A stretch of DNA of 64,000 nt from Rhizobium sp. C1 (GTDB lineage: Bacteria > Pseudomonadota > Alphaproteobacteria > Rhizobiales > Rhizobiaceae): NCBI RefSeq assembly GCF_021026335.1, contig NZ_JAJNCY010000009.1:62001-126000 (forward strand), read 5' to 3'. The translations under genes and the position numbers were made by a program. The notes beneath the pieces are model-generated. The model saw only the letters and a program-made list of their open reading frames with translations. It was not told the DNA's origin and made no database searches. Positions 29,059-39,154 of this stretch are shown one piece after another. Position 1 is the first letter of the stretch; the number at the start of each line of letters is the position of its first letter.

Positions 29059-30114
29059 GTGACGGGCGGATTGAAGCTTAAGGCCATACAGCAGGCCAAG
29101 CGACTGGGGATTGCCGGCGGACTTGAGGCCTCGGCTATGCTGAGCAGTCTCGGGCTCGGGCGCAGTCTTTCCGGCCGGGGCGTCATCTTCACACTGCATC
29201 ACGTGCGGCCTCATCTCCCGCGCGCCTGTGAACCGAACCGCCATCTCGAAGTCACGCCGCAATTTCTCGACGAGGCGATCAATGCCATCCTCGAAGACGG
29301 CTATTTGCCGATCGCCCTGTCGCAACTGCCGGACTGGCTGAAGAACGGCGACCCTGCAAAGCCTGTCGCGATTTTCACGCTGGATGACGGCTATCGCGAC
29401 AATGCCGTTCATGCCGCACCGATCTTCGCGCGCCACGACGTTCCCTTTACAGTTTTCGTCACACGCGGCCTGACGGAGCGGACGCATACGCTGTGGTGGG
29501 AAACGCTGGAAGCGCTGGTCAACGCAACGGATGAAATCGACTACGACTTCGGCAACGGGGTCGAACTGGTGGAGGCGGCAACGCCCGGCCAGAAGCTGGC
29601 GGCCTATGAGCGTATCGGCGCCGGCATCATCGGCGCGAACGAGGCGGAAGCGGTTGTCCAGCTGAACGAGCGCGCGCGCGCCTACGGGGTGAACGCAGAC
29701 GCCATCGTGCGCGACCTGGTGATGGACCGTAAGGAGCTGCAGGCACTGGCCACGCAGCCGCTGGCCCATCTCGGCTCCCACACGATCTCGCATCGGGCCA
29801 CGGCCTTCCTCAGCCGCGAGGCGGCCATTGACGAAATGACGGCGTCGGCCATCTATGTCACGGGCATAACGGGGCGGCGAAACCGCATCTTTTCCTACCC
29901 TTACGGTTTTTCGGAAGCCGTCTCGAAACGGGACAGGGATCTGGCGCTGGAATGCGGCTTCGATCTCGCTGTGACGACGGCGCCTGGAACGCTGACGCCG
30001 CGCGCCCTGTCTCACATGGGCAGCCTGCCGCGCGTGTCGCTGAACGGGCTTTACCAGAAGGCGCGCTACGTGCGCGCGCTTGCCTCCGGCATCCCGTTCA
30101 AGCTGCTCAACTGA
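29059..30114 (+). CDS. polysaccharide deacetylase family protein
   Basis: The 351-residue NodB-homology protein would remove acetyl groups from a carbohydrate. Motif 1 is IFTLDDGYRDN (catalytic and metal Asp pair) and motif 2 is LGSHTISHRA (metal-binding His pair). Motif 3 is represented by FSYPYGFSEA. Start choice is uncertain: the GTG at 29059 is favoured because GGAG lies nine bases upstream, while a GTG at 29008 would add 17 residues. No signal peptide is obvious. It stands alone between the EAL gene and pdxH; its substrate could be a surface polysaccharide precursor. Confidence 0.85.
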   Translation: MTGGLKLKAIQQAKRLGIAGGLEASAMLSSLGLGRSLSGRGVIFTLHHVRPHLPRACEPNRHLEVTPQFLDEAINAILEDGYLPIALSQLPDWLKNGDPAKPVAIFTLDDGYRDNAVHAAPIFARHDVPFTVFVTRGLTERTHTLWWETLEALVNATDEIDYDFGNGVELVEAATPGQKLAAYERIGAGIIGANEAEAVVQLNERARAYGVNADAIVRDLVMDRKELQALATQPLAHLGSHTISHRATAFLSREAAIDEMTASAIYVTGITGRRNRIFSYPYGFSEAVSKRDRDLALECGFDLAVTTAPGTLTPRALSHMGSLPRVSLNGLYQKARYVRALASGIPFKLLN

Positions 30115-30119
30115 CGCCT

Positions 30120-30160
30120 CACGCAACTCCGGACGCAAAACCGCTGCAGGCTTTTGCTGG
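30120..30160. repeat. partial copy of a rhizobial intergenic repeat
   Basis: The stretch ACTCCGGACGCAAAACCGCT followed by a TTTTGCTGGA block is nearly the same as part of the longer element at 31282-31386. It lies between the convergent deacetylase and pdxH genes. It is probably a truncated RIME-like element and can fold into a hairpin. Confidence 0.6.
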
Positions 30161-30171
30161 AATTGCCCCTG

Positions 30172-30786
30172 TCAGGGATACATCCGCACCTTGTCCCAGC
30201 CGCCGTCAATCCGCTTGAACTCGACGCGATCGTGCAGGCGGAACTTGCGGTCGTGCCAGAACTCTATCGAACGCGGCTTGAGACGAAAACCGGACCAGTG
30301 CGGCGGGCGCGGAATGTCGCCGAGGCCAAATTTCGCAGTATATTCAGCGACGGCCTTCTCCAGCGCGAACCGGCTTTCGAGCGGACGCGACTGTTTCGAA
30401 GCCCAGGCGCCGATACGGCTGCCGCGGGCGCGCGAGGCATAATATTCATCCGCCTCGGCATCGGTCACCGGCTCAATATCGCCTCGTACCCGCACCTGAC
30501 GGCGCAAGCTTTTCCAGTGAAAACACATCGCCGCCTTACGCGCGCCCAGAAGTTCCTTACCCTTCTGGCTCTCGTAATTCGTATAGAAGACAAAGCCATC
30601 CTGATCGAAATCCTTGAGCAGGACCATGCGCACATTGGGAAGACCTTCTTCGTCTACCGTGGCAAGTGCAAGGGCGTTCGGATCGTTCAATTCGCTTTCG
30701 GTGGCATCGGCGAGCCACTGGGCGAAAAGTGTGAATGGCTCACTTTCTTCTGTGAAGTCACTTGTTATTAACCCATTTGCGGTCAT
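30172..30786 (-). CDS. pdxH: pyridoxamine/pyridoxine 5'-phosphate oxidase
   Basis: The 204-residue FMN enzyme makes pyridoxal 5'-phosphate. Family blocks are visible: [49 protein letters not shown] and a C-terminal [15 protein letters not shown] ending VRMYP. The start at 30786 ([11 protein letters not shown]) matches usual length; the frame is open further upstream but overlaps the divergent lipoprotein gene. Promoters for both must lie around 30787-30829. Confidence 0.95.
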   Translation of the reverse strand: MTANGLITSDFTEESEPFTLFAQWLADATESELNDPNALALATVDEEGLPNVRMVLLKDFDQDGFVFYTNYESQKGKELLGARKAAMCFHWKSLRRQVRVRGDIEPVTDAEADEYYASRARGSRIGAWASKQSRPLESRFALEKAVAEYTAKFGLGDIPRPPHWSGFRLKPRSIEFWHDRKFRLHDRVEFKRIDGGWDKVRMYP

Positions 30787-30829
30787 TCTTGTCGCAGTCC
30801 TCGTTTTTTTCGCGTCGGGATATTGTATC

Positions 30830-31282
30830 GTGCAACCAATAACAAAGCAGGCATGGGAAAAGAATAGCCGCTCTGCCTGCGGAGTCCTGAAACTTGTCAC
30901 GGTGGCAATCATCTGCCTGCCGTCGGCGGGGTGCATGGGGACGGGTTTCGGTCTTGCCGACAATGTCGATGCCGGGCTGACCACACAATCGACGCCCGCC
31001 GCGACGCGCAAGCCGGTTGATTCGGACGAAGCGACCATCCGCAACGCCGTCAGCTCTGCCGATCTCGGCCGATTGAAGGGCGAGCCTCTGCCCTGGGCCA
31101 ACACGGATACCGGCAGCGCCGGTGTCGTGACCGCGATCACGCAGACGCAGTCGGGTGAAGTCACCTGCCGCGACTTCACCACCACCAGCCACAGCTTCAG
31201 AGGCATCTCCAAATACCGCGGCACGACCTGCCTGACCTCGTCAGGCGAATGGAAGATCGTCAGCTTCAACAAGCAGGACTAG
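30830..31282 (+). CDS. RT0821/Lpp0805-type surface lipoprotein
   Basis: The C-terminal part (about 50-150) matches the RT0821/Lpp0805 surface-protein family: [22 protein letters not shown], followed by a small beta domain with Cys in EVTCRDF and GTTCLTS. Upstream is a lipoprotein signal, IICLPSAGC, giving a lipidated Cys. The only convenient start is the GTG at 30830 (150 residues); ATGs further upstream would read through pdxH antisense. Function is unknown, but cell-envelope location is expected. Confidence 0.75.
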   Translation: MQPITKQAWEKNSRSACGVLKLVTVAIICLPSAGCMGTGFGLADNVDAGLTTQSTPAATRKPVDSDEATIRNAVSSADLGRLKGEPLPWANTDTGSAGVVTAITQTQSGEVTCRDFTTTSHSFRGISKYRGTTCLTSSGEWKIVSFNKQD

Positions 31283-31386
31283 AGCATTTCCGATGAAAAC
31301 CGGATCACCTGAAATGCTCTACCTCTTTGTTTTTTCGCAGTCCGGACGCAAAACCGCTGACGCAGTTTTGCTGGACGTGCTCTAGG
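31282..31386. repeat. RIME-like intergenic repeat element
   Basis: The element starts TAGAGCATTTCCGATGAAAA and has inverted termini: AGAGCATTTC at the start pairs with GAAATGCTCT about 30 bases on. A second unit with CGCAAAACCGCT and CAGTTTTGC arms follows. A shortened copy of the second unit is at 30120-30160. Elements of this type are scattered between genes in Rhizobium and Agrobacterium genomes. The rest of the gap to 31583 shows no gene. Confidence 0.7.
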
Positions 31387-31583
31387 CTGCACCAGCCGAG
31401 GCGCAAGCCCAAGGTAAGGCATGCCATCTATCATCATCCGCTCTGGATTCATGTGAGAGTTCCGCCCTGTCGCGATGATTGCGTAATGCTCCTCACGCGC
31501 GCGGCGCGATCTCTCACCTGAATGCGACAGATAAGCGGCGGACATGCTGTTCCGCCTGCTGGCGTGGGTTGGACGGCGAAACG

Positions 31584-32438
31584 ATGCGTGATCCTTACAG
31601 CGTGCTGGGCGTGAAGCCGACGGCAAGCCCTGACGAGATCAAGGCCGCCTGGCGCATGCTCGCCAAGGCGCTGCATCCCGACCGCAACAGCAGGGATCCG
31701 AACGCGCATGTGCGCTTTGCGGAAGTCGGCCAAGCCTATCAGCTGCTCAAGGACCCGGACAAGCGCCAGCGCTTCGACCAGGAGCGGCGCATGGCGGAGG
31801 AGGCGCGGCGACGCGAACAGGCCAGCGGCGGTGCACGCCGCGCCGAAAGCCCGCCGAAAGCCGAAGACGCCGAGGGAGATATTTTCTCCAGCCTGTGGCG
31901 CAAGATGGCGGGCCAGCCCAACACGCCGGACAAGGCGCCGGATCTCACGGTAGATGTGCAGATCTCCATCGAGGACATTTTCGAAAAGACCAAGCCGCTG
32001 GTGCAGCTGCCGGACGGCAGGACACTGCGCGTGACGCTGCCCGAGGGGGTGATGGACGGCAAGCAGGTGCGGATCGCCGCACAAGGGCATCGCCTTGCCG
32101 GCCTGAAGCGCGGCGACGTCGTCGCGACCTTCCGCATCGCCCCGCATCCGGTGTTTCGCGCCGATGGCCTCGATCTTTATACCAGTGTTCCGGTGGATAT
32201 CGAGAATGCGGTTCTCGGCTGCGAAACCATCGTCGATGCGCCGGACGGAATGGTACGGGTGACGGTTCCGGAATGGTCTGGCTCCGACAGAACGCTTCGG
32301 ATTCGCGGACGCGGACTGCCTGGCCGCGACGACGTACGCGGCGATCTTTATGCCGAAATCCGCGTCATGCTATGGGATCACCCTGACGACAAGGTGAAGG
32401 ACCTGATGCGCAGCCTGCGCGAAGGACTGTTTTTATGA
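31584..32438 (+). CDS. DnaJ-like co-chaperone (J domain plus DnaJ C-terminal domain)
   Basis: The 284-residue protein has an N-terminal J domain (about 2-67) with the essential HPD in ALHPDRNSRDP, a charged Ala/Arg/Glu-rich linker (about 68-115), and a DnaJ C-terminal substrate-binding region (about 120-280). The Cys-rich zinc finger of full DnaJ is absent, so it resembles CbpA-type co-chaperones. It should stimulate DnaK. fabI follows after 119 bases. Confidence 0.88.
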   Translation: MRDPYSVLGVKPTASPDEIKAAWRMLAKALHPDRNSRDPNAHVRFAEVGQAYQLLKDPDKRQRFDQERRMAEEARRREQASGGARRAESPPKAEDAEGDIFSSLWRKMAGQPNTPDKAPDLTVDVQISIEDIFEKTKPLVQLPDGRTLRVTLPEGVMDGKQVRIAAQGHRLAGLKRGDVVATFRIAPHPVFRADGLDLYTSVPVDIENAVLGCETIVDAPDGMVRVTVPEWSGSDRTLRIRGRGLPGRDDVRGDLYAEIRVMLWDHPDDKVKDLMRSLREGLFL

Positions 32439-32557
32439 CTGTGTTTTAAAAGAGCACAGATTCTTACGATTGCTCTCATTTCCTTATCATTCCTCTTCTT
32501 GAACCTTCCGCCCCGCTGTGCCATAGGGCTCGAAATTATTATGACGGAGAGTAATCC

Positions 32558-33376
32558 ATGGTCCAAACTGGCGGGCTGATGCAGGGCAAGCGCGGCGTCA
32601 TCATGGGCGTGGCCAACAATCGTTCGATTGCCTGGGGCATCGCCAAGGCCTGCGCGGATGCAGGCGCCGAGATCGCCTTTACCTGGCAGGGCGATGCGCT
32701 AAAGAAGCGCGTCGAGCCGCTGGCTGCCGAAATCGGCGCGTTCATGGCCGGCGATTGCGACGTCACGGACATGGCCTCCATCGACGCCGTCTTCGAGGCT
32801 GTCGAGAAGCATTGGGGCAAGATCGACTTCCTCGTCCATGCCATCGCCTATTCCGACAAGGAAGAGCTGACCGGCCGTTACGTCGATACGACGCGCGAGA
32901 ACTTCCTGAAGTCGATGGATATCTCGGTCTATTCCTTCACGGCCATCGCACAGCGCGCCGACCGGATCATGAACGATGGCGGCTCGATGGTCACGCTGAC
33001 CTATTACGGCGCCGAAAAGGTCATGCCGAACTACAACGTCATGGGCGTTGCCAAGGCAGCACTCGAAGCGAGTGTGCGCTACATGGCGGTCGACCTCGGC
33101 GGCCGCGGCATTCGCGTCAACGCCATATCGGCCGGGCCAATCAAGACTCTGGCAGCCTCCGGCATCGGCGACTTCCGCTATATCCTCAAGTGGAACGAAT
33201 ATAACGCGCCGCTGAAGCGCAATGTATCGCTGGACGAGGTTGGCCGCTCCGGCCTCTACCTCCTCTCCGATCTCTCAACGGGCGTGACCGGCGAGGTTCA
33301 CCACGTCGACTCCGGCTATCACACGATCGGCATGAAGTCGGTCGATGCGCCGGATATTTCGGTGGTGAAGGACTGA
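32558..33376 (+). CDS. fabI: enoyl-[acyl-carrier-protein] reductase (NADH)
   Basis: The 272-residue FabI carries out the last step of each fatty acid elongation cycle. It shows GVANNRSIAWGIAKA at the nucleotide-binding start and the catalytic Tyr-x6-Lys within NYNVMGVAKAALEAS, with a second Tyr in LTYYGAEK. It belongs to the divergent SDR group. A GGAGAG Shine-Dalgarno precedes the ATG. The histidine phosphatase gene follows ten bases after its stop and is probably cotranscribed. Confidence 0.96.
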   Translation: MVQTGGLMQGKRGVIMGVANNRSIAWGIAKACADAGAEIAFTWQGDALKKRVEPLAAEIGAFMAGDCDVTDMASIDAVFEAVEKHWGKIDFLVHAIAYSDKEELTGRYVDTTRENFLKSMDISVYSFTAIAQRADRIMNDGGSMVTLTYYGAEKVMPNYNVMGVAKAALEASVRYMAVDLGGRGIRVNAISAGPIKTLAASGIGDFRYILKWNEYNAPLKRNVSLDEVGRSGLYLLSDLSTGVTGEVHHVDSGYHTIGMKSVDAPDISVVKD

Positions 33377-33386
33377 GATCGCGCCC

Positions 33387-33989
33387 ATGGCTCCCGACGT
33401 TCCGATCTACCTGATCCGCCACGGACAGACGGACTGGAACGCCGAGGGCCGTTTCCAGGGCCAGCATGACATTCCGCTCAACGAAACCGGCCGCGGACAG
33501 GCGAGCCGCAACGGTGTTCTGCTGCAATCGCTGATCGGCGATCGCGTGGACGATTTCACCTTCGTCTGCAGCCCGATGACGCGCACGCGCCAGACCATGG
33601 AGCTGGTGCGCGGCGCCATGGGGCGTGATCCGTCCGCTTATGCCACGAACGATGCGCTGGTCGAACTGTCATTCGGAGACTGGGAAGGCCACACGCTGGC
33701 GGAGCTGAAAACGCTCTTTCCCGAAGCCATGCATCGGCGCGAGGCCGACAAGTGGAACTTCGTCCCGCCGGGCGAGAGGGCCGAGAGCTACGAAATCCTC
33801 TCCTGGCGCGTATCCGGCTGGCTGCAATCGGTGACGAGGCCGACGGTTTGTGTCACCCATGGCGGTGTCATGCGCTCGATCATCAAGCTTTGCGCCGCCA
33901 GCGACGCCATCGCCGCGTCCGAAACGGATATCCGGCAGGATTGCATTCTGAAGCTGGAAAACGGGGTGCTTCGCTGGATTTCGGCGTAA
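33387..33989 (+). CDS. histidine phosphatase family protein (phosphoglycerate-mutase-like)
   Basis: The 200-residue protein has the catalytic LIRHGQTDWN near its start and the second-half His in CVTHGGVMRS. SPMTRTRQTMELV and ELSFGDWEG are typical of the branch 1 histidine phosphatases. It could be a phosphatase for a small phosphorylated metabolite; the exact substrate cannot be named. It is downstream of fabI in the same direction. Confidence 0.92.
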   Translation: MAPDVPIYLIRHGQTDWNAEGRFQGQHDIPLNETGRGQASRNGVLLQSLIGDRVDDFTFVCSPMTRTRQTMELVRGAMGRDPSAYATNDALVELSFGDWEGHTLAELKTLFPEAMHRREADKWNFVPPGERAESYEILSWRVSGWLQSVTRPTVCVTHGGVMRSIIKLCAASDAIAASETDIRQDCILKLENGVLRWISA

Positions 33990-34055
33990 GCCTTGCCGAT
34001 CAGACCGGCTGACTGAAGGCGGCGGCAGTCGCCGCCATCTCCCCGAACGGGTACG

Positions 34056-34310
34056 TTACTCGGTCTGGAGATCGTCGATGACGCGCTTGCCGTCCGTCGT
34101 CGAATAATAGATCACCACCTTCAGGCCGGGCTTCAAGCCGTCGAAGTTGAACTCGGACGGCGTCATGTAGATCTTGCCGTCGCTGAGCGTGATCGTTCCC
34201 TTGTCCTTGTCGATCGCGGTGATTTCGCCGGACGTGTCGTCGCTTTCTGCGAGCGCAAGCGTCGGAAAAACAAGAAGGGCGAGAGACAGGGCAATAGCGG
34301 TCTTTTTCAT
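34056..34310 (-). CDS. DUF1344 small exported protein
   Basis: The 84-residue protein has a signal peptide (MKKTAIALSLALLVFPTLALA) and a compact domain, GEITAIDKDKGTITLSDGK then a PSEFNFDGLKPGLKVVIYY segment, which matches DUF1344, a small periplasmic family typical of Rhizobiales. Function is unknown. It converges with the phosphatase gene. The 34311-34614 gap that follows holds no gene I can support. Confidence 0.88.
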   Translation of the reverse strand: MKKTAIALSLALLVFPTLALAESDDTSGEITAIDKDKGTITLSDGKIYMTPSEFNFDGLKPGLKVVIYYSTTDGKRVIDDLQTE

Positions 34311-34614
34311 CTAGGGCTCTTTCCGGGTTTGCGAGCGAGGCCGGTCGGGTCATTTCTTACCGCGCCGGATCAACCTTATCTATCGGGGCGCAGCCTTTGA
34401 GACAGACGTTATCCCCGGAATTCCGATATCCGGGTGGCGAACATGGGTGGTTTAGTGCGTTCCGATTGTGGCGGAATTTATGCGCAGCAGCCTTCGTCCA
34501 ACGCTTGCAGATTCCGGAAAACTCAATTCTGGGAAGGCCTTTTTAACGATCGGGTTGTAAGAATCACCGTCACCATCCAGCGAACAAGACGAAGCAGACG
34601 GAGCCGCGGCGGCA

Positions 34615-37600
34615 TTGTCCCCATCAGTAAAACACAGCCCTCATGAAGGCTGGCTTGCCTATGCACAGGTTTTCGTCGCGGCCGTCTCGCTGACCGTCGC
34701 TTCGTATTTCGTTGAGCGGAACTACGACAACGCCTACAGGAACGGCCTTCGCCTGCAGACGTCTTCCGCGCTCGCCATTCAGATGGAAGCGTTTCAAAAA
34801 CGCATCTGGTTTGAACTCGCGTCCGCCAAGGAGGTGCAGAAGCGGCTTTCCGGCAATCCCGATCTGGGGCCAGAGGAGTTTGCGGCGCTGGCGCAGTCCC
34901 TCATGGACGACAATCCGGACCTTCTCTTCCTGTCCGCCAAGGGGCCGTCGGGCAACACCCTGGTCCATGGACGTGACGGCGCCCTTCCTGAAATGCTCGA
35001 CACGGCTTTGGGGCCCCGCAGCCGGCAGGACTATCTGATCGCCATGCCGGAAGGCTATGTACGGGCGAGTTTCGGCGAGGTGGTGGGCATGCGTTCTGGA
35101 ACGCCTGCTCTCAAGGTCAACGTGCCCGTATTTACGAATCGCAACGGCAGCGTCATCCATTGGGGTTCGGTGACGAGCTTTATCGACGCCGCCAAATTCT
35201 TCAAGAAAACCGGTCTGACCTATACCGACGGGAAATATCATCTGGCCATCCAGATCGCCGGGCATGCCGACAATGCCTTGGAGCCGTTCTTTACCGCGGA
35301 TCAGGTCAGATCCGTTCTGGGCGCTATTCCCGTGAAGATGTCGCTGGATATCCTTTCGGATCGATGGACACTGGCCGCGACACCTGTCAACGGGTGGGAG
35401 CGTTCGCCGGGGCAGATCTGGAAGATGCGCGCGATCTTCCTCGGTATCGGCATCATCGTACTCGTGCCGTTCTTCCGGTCGCTGCGGCTGATCCGGCTCA
35501 ATCGCGACAGCCAGCTGGCTCTGGCGCGGCGAGAACTTCTTCTGCAGCGGCTGACGAAGCGACTGGACCTCGCGCTTGGAAGCTATCAATGCGGCGTCTG
35601 GGAAGCGGGCATTGGCACCGACAACGCCTATTGGGACGAGCGGATGCAGGATCTGCACGGCGTGACCGGACGAGCCGATTGGGCCTCCTGGTCGAATTGG
35701 CTGAGCCTCATTCATCCCGACGACAAAGCCGCTGTGATCGCCGCCCTGCCGGATCTCTCGGAGAAACGCGGCCACCTGTTGCTGACAGTGCGGATTATCC
35801 GTCCGGATGGGGCGGTTCGATACATTCGCTACGTTTCGCAGGTCCATGAGGAGCCGAATGAGGCGCCGCGTCTGGTCGGCATCGCAGTCGATGTGACCGA
35901 AGACACCAGGCTTGCCGAAGCGTTTAGTCTCGCCAAGCAGGAAACCGAACGCAAGAATGCGGAGCTTGAAGCCGCACTCGACCGACTCTCCGGACGTGAA
36001 GCGCAATTGCAGGAGGTCACGCGGCGGTTCCAGCTCGCGACCCAGGCCTTTGGCTGCGGCGTCTGGGAAGCCGATATCGAATCCGGCATCGCGGTCTGGG
36101 ACCGGCGGATGCATGAATATTTCGACGTGCCTTACACCGACGGCACGGTCGATGATCAGAGCTTCCTGAAATCGATATATCCCGAAGACCTGCACCTGGT
36201 GCAAGCCGCGGTCGCGGATGCGATCGAAAACGGCAAACACTATTCCTGCAACTATCGCATCATGACCGGCCGCGGGGAGATCCGCCATCTCCAAGCCATG
36301 GGCCAGACCCATCGCACGACCGGCGGCAAGCTCAAGTTTATCGGGATCGCACTCGATGTGTCCGACCAGTTCCGCAAGAAAGAGGCGCTGATTGCCGCCA
36401 AGAACGATGCCGAGGCAAAGCGCGCGGAACTCGAGGCCATGCATGCGATGCTGCAGCACAATGCGACGCACGATCCGTTGACCGGCCTGCACAACCGGCG
36501 CGCTCTGGATGCCGCGCTCGAACGTCTCGCCGGCGAAGCGCAAGACCCGCTGAAGCGCGTCACCCTGCTTCATATTGACCTGGACCGCTTCAAGCAGATC
36601 AACGACACGCTGGGTCACGCCGCGGGCGACGCCATGCTGGTGCATGCGGCAAACGTGCTTCGCCGGAATGCGCCCGACGGCGATCTCGTTGCCCGCATCG
36701 GCGGCGACGAATTCGTCGTGCTCCTGCAGAACGGTCTGGGAAACAGGGACATCGCCGCACTCGCGACCCGGATCATCGACCAGATGAACGTTCCACTCGA
36801 TTATGAAGGTCAGGAATGCCGCTTCGGTGTCTCCATCGGCATTGCGCGCGAGCAGACACGGCGCAGCTCCGTCAAGCACCTCCTCGTCAATGCGGATATC
36901 GCGCTTTACCGCGCCAAGGCGCATGGACGGAACCGGTTCGAGTTCTTCACGTCCAATCTGCAGGCCGAGATCCGGCGCAACAAGACGCTGGCTGACCAGA
37001 TCCTGCGCGGGCTGGAAAACCGCGAATTCGTGTCCTGGTATCAACCGCAATTCTGTGCCAAGACGCACGCACTCACCGGCGTGGAAGCTCTCGTGCGCTG
37101 GAACCATCCGGAGCGCGGGCTGCTGACGCCCGACCATTTTCTCAAGAATGCCGAAGAGATCAATGCGCTTGCCGCGATCGACGCCCATGTGCTCGAACAG
37201 GCGCTGGCCGATCGGCTTTCCTGGATGGCGCAAGGGCTGACCGTTCCGAAGATTTCCGTCAACGTCTCCGCACGGCGCCTGCGCGACGACCAGCTTCTCA
37301 AGTCGTTGAAGGATCTCGCGATTGCGCCTGGTCAGATCGCTTTCGAGCTGGTGGAATCCATCTATCTTGACGATGACGACGACGTGATCACGCGTAATAT
37401 CCGCCGCCTGAAGAGCCTCGGGATCGAGATCGAGATCGACGATTTCGGCACCGGCCATACGTCCATTGTCAGCCTGCTGAAACTGGAGCCGAAGCGCCTG
37501 AAGATCGACCGGCAGCTGGTTCAACCGATGCTGGTTTCGTCCCGCGAGTTTTCGCTGGTGCGATCGATCATCGATATCGGGACCTCGCTTGACATCGAAA

Positions 37601-37779
37601 CCGTCGCCGAAGGCGTCGAGACCATGACGCATGCGGTGCGGCTCGAAGAGCTCGGCTGCTCGACCTTGCAGGGCTATGCCTTTGCCAGGCCGCTTCAGGC
37701 CGCCGATCTTGTCGACTTCATCGCCTCGGCGCCCTGGAAGCGATTTCGCGAACCACCTTTCCTGTCAACGGCGATCTGA
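34615..37779 (+). CDS. membrane sensor with PAS repeats, GGDEF and EAL domains
   Basis: This 1054-residue protein has a membrane segment at about 14-32, a CHASE-like extracytoplasmic sensor (about 35-265), and a second membrane segment (about 270-290). Two PAS-like modules follow (about 318-435 and 472-590), which are similar to each other (both contain GVWEA then WDxRM). The GGDEF domain has intact RIGGDEFVVLL and the EAL domain has GVEALVRWNHPE, ELVESIYL, IDDFGTGHTSI and AEGVE. Both activities are possible. The TTG start at 34615 is chosen because it places the first helix at the N-terminus and GGAG lies upstream; the next ATG is downstream of that helix. Confidence 0.9.
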   Translation: MSPSVKHSPHEGWLAYAQVFVAAVSLTVASYFVERNYDNAYRNGLRLQTSSALAIQMEAFQKRIWFELASAKEVQKRLSGNPDLGPEEFAALAQSLMDDNPDLLFLSAKGPSGNTLVHGRDGALPEMLDTALGPRSRQDYLIAMPEGYVRASFGEVVGMRSGTPALKVNVPVFTNRNGSVIHWGSVTSFIDAAKFFKKTGLTYTDGKYHLAIQIAGHADNALEPFFTADQVRSVLGAIPVKMSLDILSDRWTLAATPVNGWERSPGQIWKMRAIFLGIGIIVLVPFFRSLRLIRLNRDSQLALARRELLLQRLTKRLDLALGSYQCGVWEAGIGTDNAYWDERMQDLHGVTGRADWASWSNWLSLIHPDDKAAVIAALPDLSEKRGHLLLTVRIIRPDGAVRYIRYVSQVHEEPNEAPRLVGIAVDVTEDTRLAEAFSLAKQETERKNAELEAALDRLSGREAQLQEVTRRFQLATQAFGCGVWEADIESGIAVWDRRMHEYFDVPYTDGTVDDQSFLKSIYPEDLHLVQAAVADAIENGKHYSCNYRIMTGRGEIRHLQAMGQTHRTTGGKLKFIGIALDVSDQFRKKEALIAAKNDAEAKRAELEAMHAMLQHNATHDPLTGLHNRRALDAALERLAGEAQDPLKRVTLLHIDLDRFKQINDTLGHAAGDAMLVHAANVLRRNAPDGDLVARIGGDEFVVLLQNGLGNRDIAALATRIIDQMNVPLDYEGQECRFGVSIGIAREQTRRSSVKHLLVNADIALYRAKAHGRNRFEFFTSNLQAEIRRNKTLADQILRGLENREFVSWYQPQFCAKTHALTGVEALVRWNHPERGLLTPDHFLKNAEEINALAAIDAHVLEQALADRLSWMAQGLTVPKISVNVSARRLRDDQLLKSLKDLAIAPGQIAFELVESIYLDDDDDVITRNIRRLKSLGIEIEIDDFGTGHTSIVSLLKLEPKRLKIDRQLVQPMLVSSREFSLVRSIIDIGTSLDIETVAEGVETMTHAVRLEELGCSTLQGYAFARPLQAADLVDFIASAPWKRFREPPFLSTAI

Positions 37780-37857
37780 CGCGCCTTGCCGCTTTTCTTT
37801 TGCCGCCCGCCGCTTTAAGAGAAGCGCAAATTCTCGCAAGCATCGGGCAGGCTTACC

Positions 37858-38955
37858 ATGTCGCACAACACGTTCGGACATCTTTTCCGGGTCACGACCT
37901 GGGGCGAAAGCCACGGACCGGCGCTCGGCTGCGTGATCGACGGCTGCCCGCCCGGCATCCGCTTCACGCTTGCCGAAATCCAGGCCTTCATGGACAAGCG
38001 CAAGCCCGGCCAATCGCGCTTCGTCACGCAGCGCCGCGAGGAAGACATCGTGAAGGTGCTGTCCGGCGTGCTGCCGGAGGAAGACGGCGAGACGCTGGTG
38101 ACGACCGGGACGCCGGTTTCCATGCTGATCGAGAATACCGACCAGCGCTCCAAGGACTATGGCGAGATCGCCACGCGCTACCGCCCCGGCCATGCCGACT
38201 ATGCCTATGACGTGAAATACGGCATTCGCGACTATCGCGGCGGCGGACGCTCGTCTGCGCGCGAGACAGCGGCGCGCGTCGCTGCTGGTGCATTGGCCCG
38301 CAAGGTCGTGCCGGGCGTCATTGTCCGCGCCGCCCTCGTGCAGATCGGCAAGATCAAGATCAACCGCGAGAACTGGGATTGGGACCAGGTCGACCAGAAC
38401 CCGTTTTTCGCGCCCGACGCCGCTATCGTCCCTGTCTGGGAAGAATATCTCGACGGCATCCGCAAGGCGGGCTCCTCCGTCGGTGCGGTGATCGAAGTCG
38501 TGGCGGAAGGTGTGCCCGCAGGCCTCGGCGCGCCGATCTATGCCAAGCTCGACCAGGACATTGCCTCGAACCTGATGTCGATCAATGCCGTGAAGGGTGT
38601 CGAAATCGGCAATGGCTTTGGCGCCGCCGAAATCACCGGAGAAGAGAACGCCGACGAGATGCGCATGGGTAATGACGGCAACCCGATCTTCCTTTCGAAC
38701 CATGCCGGCGGCATTCTCGGCGGCATTTCCACCGGCCAGCCGGTGATCGCCCGCTTCGCCGTCAAGCCGACCTCGTCGATCCTGACAGAGCGGCTTTCGA
38801 TCGACAAGGACGGCAACAATGTCTCCGTCCGCACCAAAGGCCGCCACGATCCTTGCGTCGGCATCCGCGCCGTGCCGATCGGCGAGGCGATGGTTGCGTG
38901 TACGATTGCGGATCATTTCCTGCGGGATCGCGGACAGACGGGCAAGGTGCGGTAA
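37858..38955 (+). CDS. aroC: chorismate synthase
   Basis: The 365-residue enzyme makes chorismate from EPSP using reduced FMN. It begins [20 protein letters not shown] and includes the signatures [38 protein letters not shown] and a C-terminal [14 protein letters not shown]-like block ([19 protein letters not shown]). The catalytic His17 and His106-equivalents are in place. It begins 78 bases after the large GGDEF-EAL gene. Confidence 0.97.
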   Translation: MSHNTFGHLFRVTTWGESHGPALGCVIDGCPPGIRFTLAEIQAFMDKRKPGQSRFVTQRREEDIVKVLSGVLPEEDGETLVTTGTPVSMLIENTDQRSKDYGEIATRYRPGHADYAYDVKYGIRDYRGGGRSSARETAARVAAGALARKVVPGVIVRAALVQIGKIKINRENWDWDQVDQNPFFAPDAAIVPVWEEYLDGIRKAGSSVGAVIEVVAEGVPAGLGAPIYAKLDQDIASNLMSINAVKGVEIGNGFGAAEITGEENADEMRMGNDGNPIFLSNHAGGILGGISTGQPVIARFAVKPTSSILTERLSIDKDGNNVSVRTKGRHDPCVGIRAVPIGEAMVACTIADHFLRDRGQTGKVR

Positions 38956-38996
38956 GGGATTCCAGTCAGGCGCAGCACCTGTTGCTTTCCCCCTCT

Positions 38997-39127
38997 GGCT
39001 GCCGCCATCTCCCCCACAAGGGGGGAGACGGATGGAGGAGTGTTTAAGCCCTTCAACTACGTTTTTGGAGGAGCGGCTGGCTCAACGCTCGCTCTCCCTC
39101 CCCCTTGTGGGGAGGGTTGGGGAGGGG
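38997..39127. repeat. REP-like repeat pair downstream of aroC
   Basis: Positions 38997-39018 repeat in direct orientation the 22-base block found in reverse at 2101-2122. They are followed by AAGGGGGGAGA, giving a CTCCCCC/GGGGGAG hairpin. A second unit at 39095-39127 (CTCCCTCCCCCTTGTGGGGA then GGGTTGGGGAGGGGC) ends next to TTTTC and can form a terminator-like stem. No gene is seen in 38956-39154. Confidence 0.65.
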
Positions 39128-39154
39128 CATTTTCCCGAGCGCTGAAGCTGATAG

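Noticed and set aside
34434-34646. 70-codon frame in front of the large GGDEF-EAL gene
   Set aside because: No ribosome binding site or family similarity, Arg-rich out-of-frame character, and overlap with the start of the real gene.
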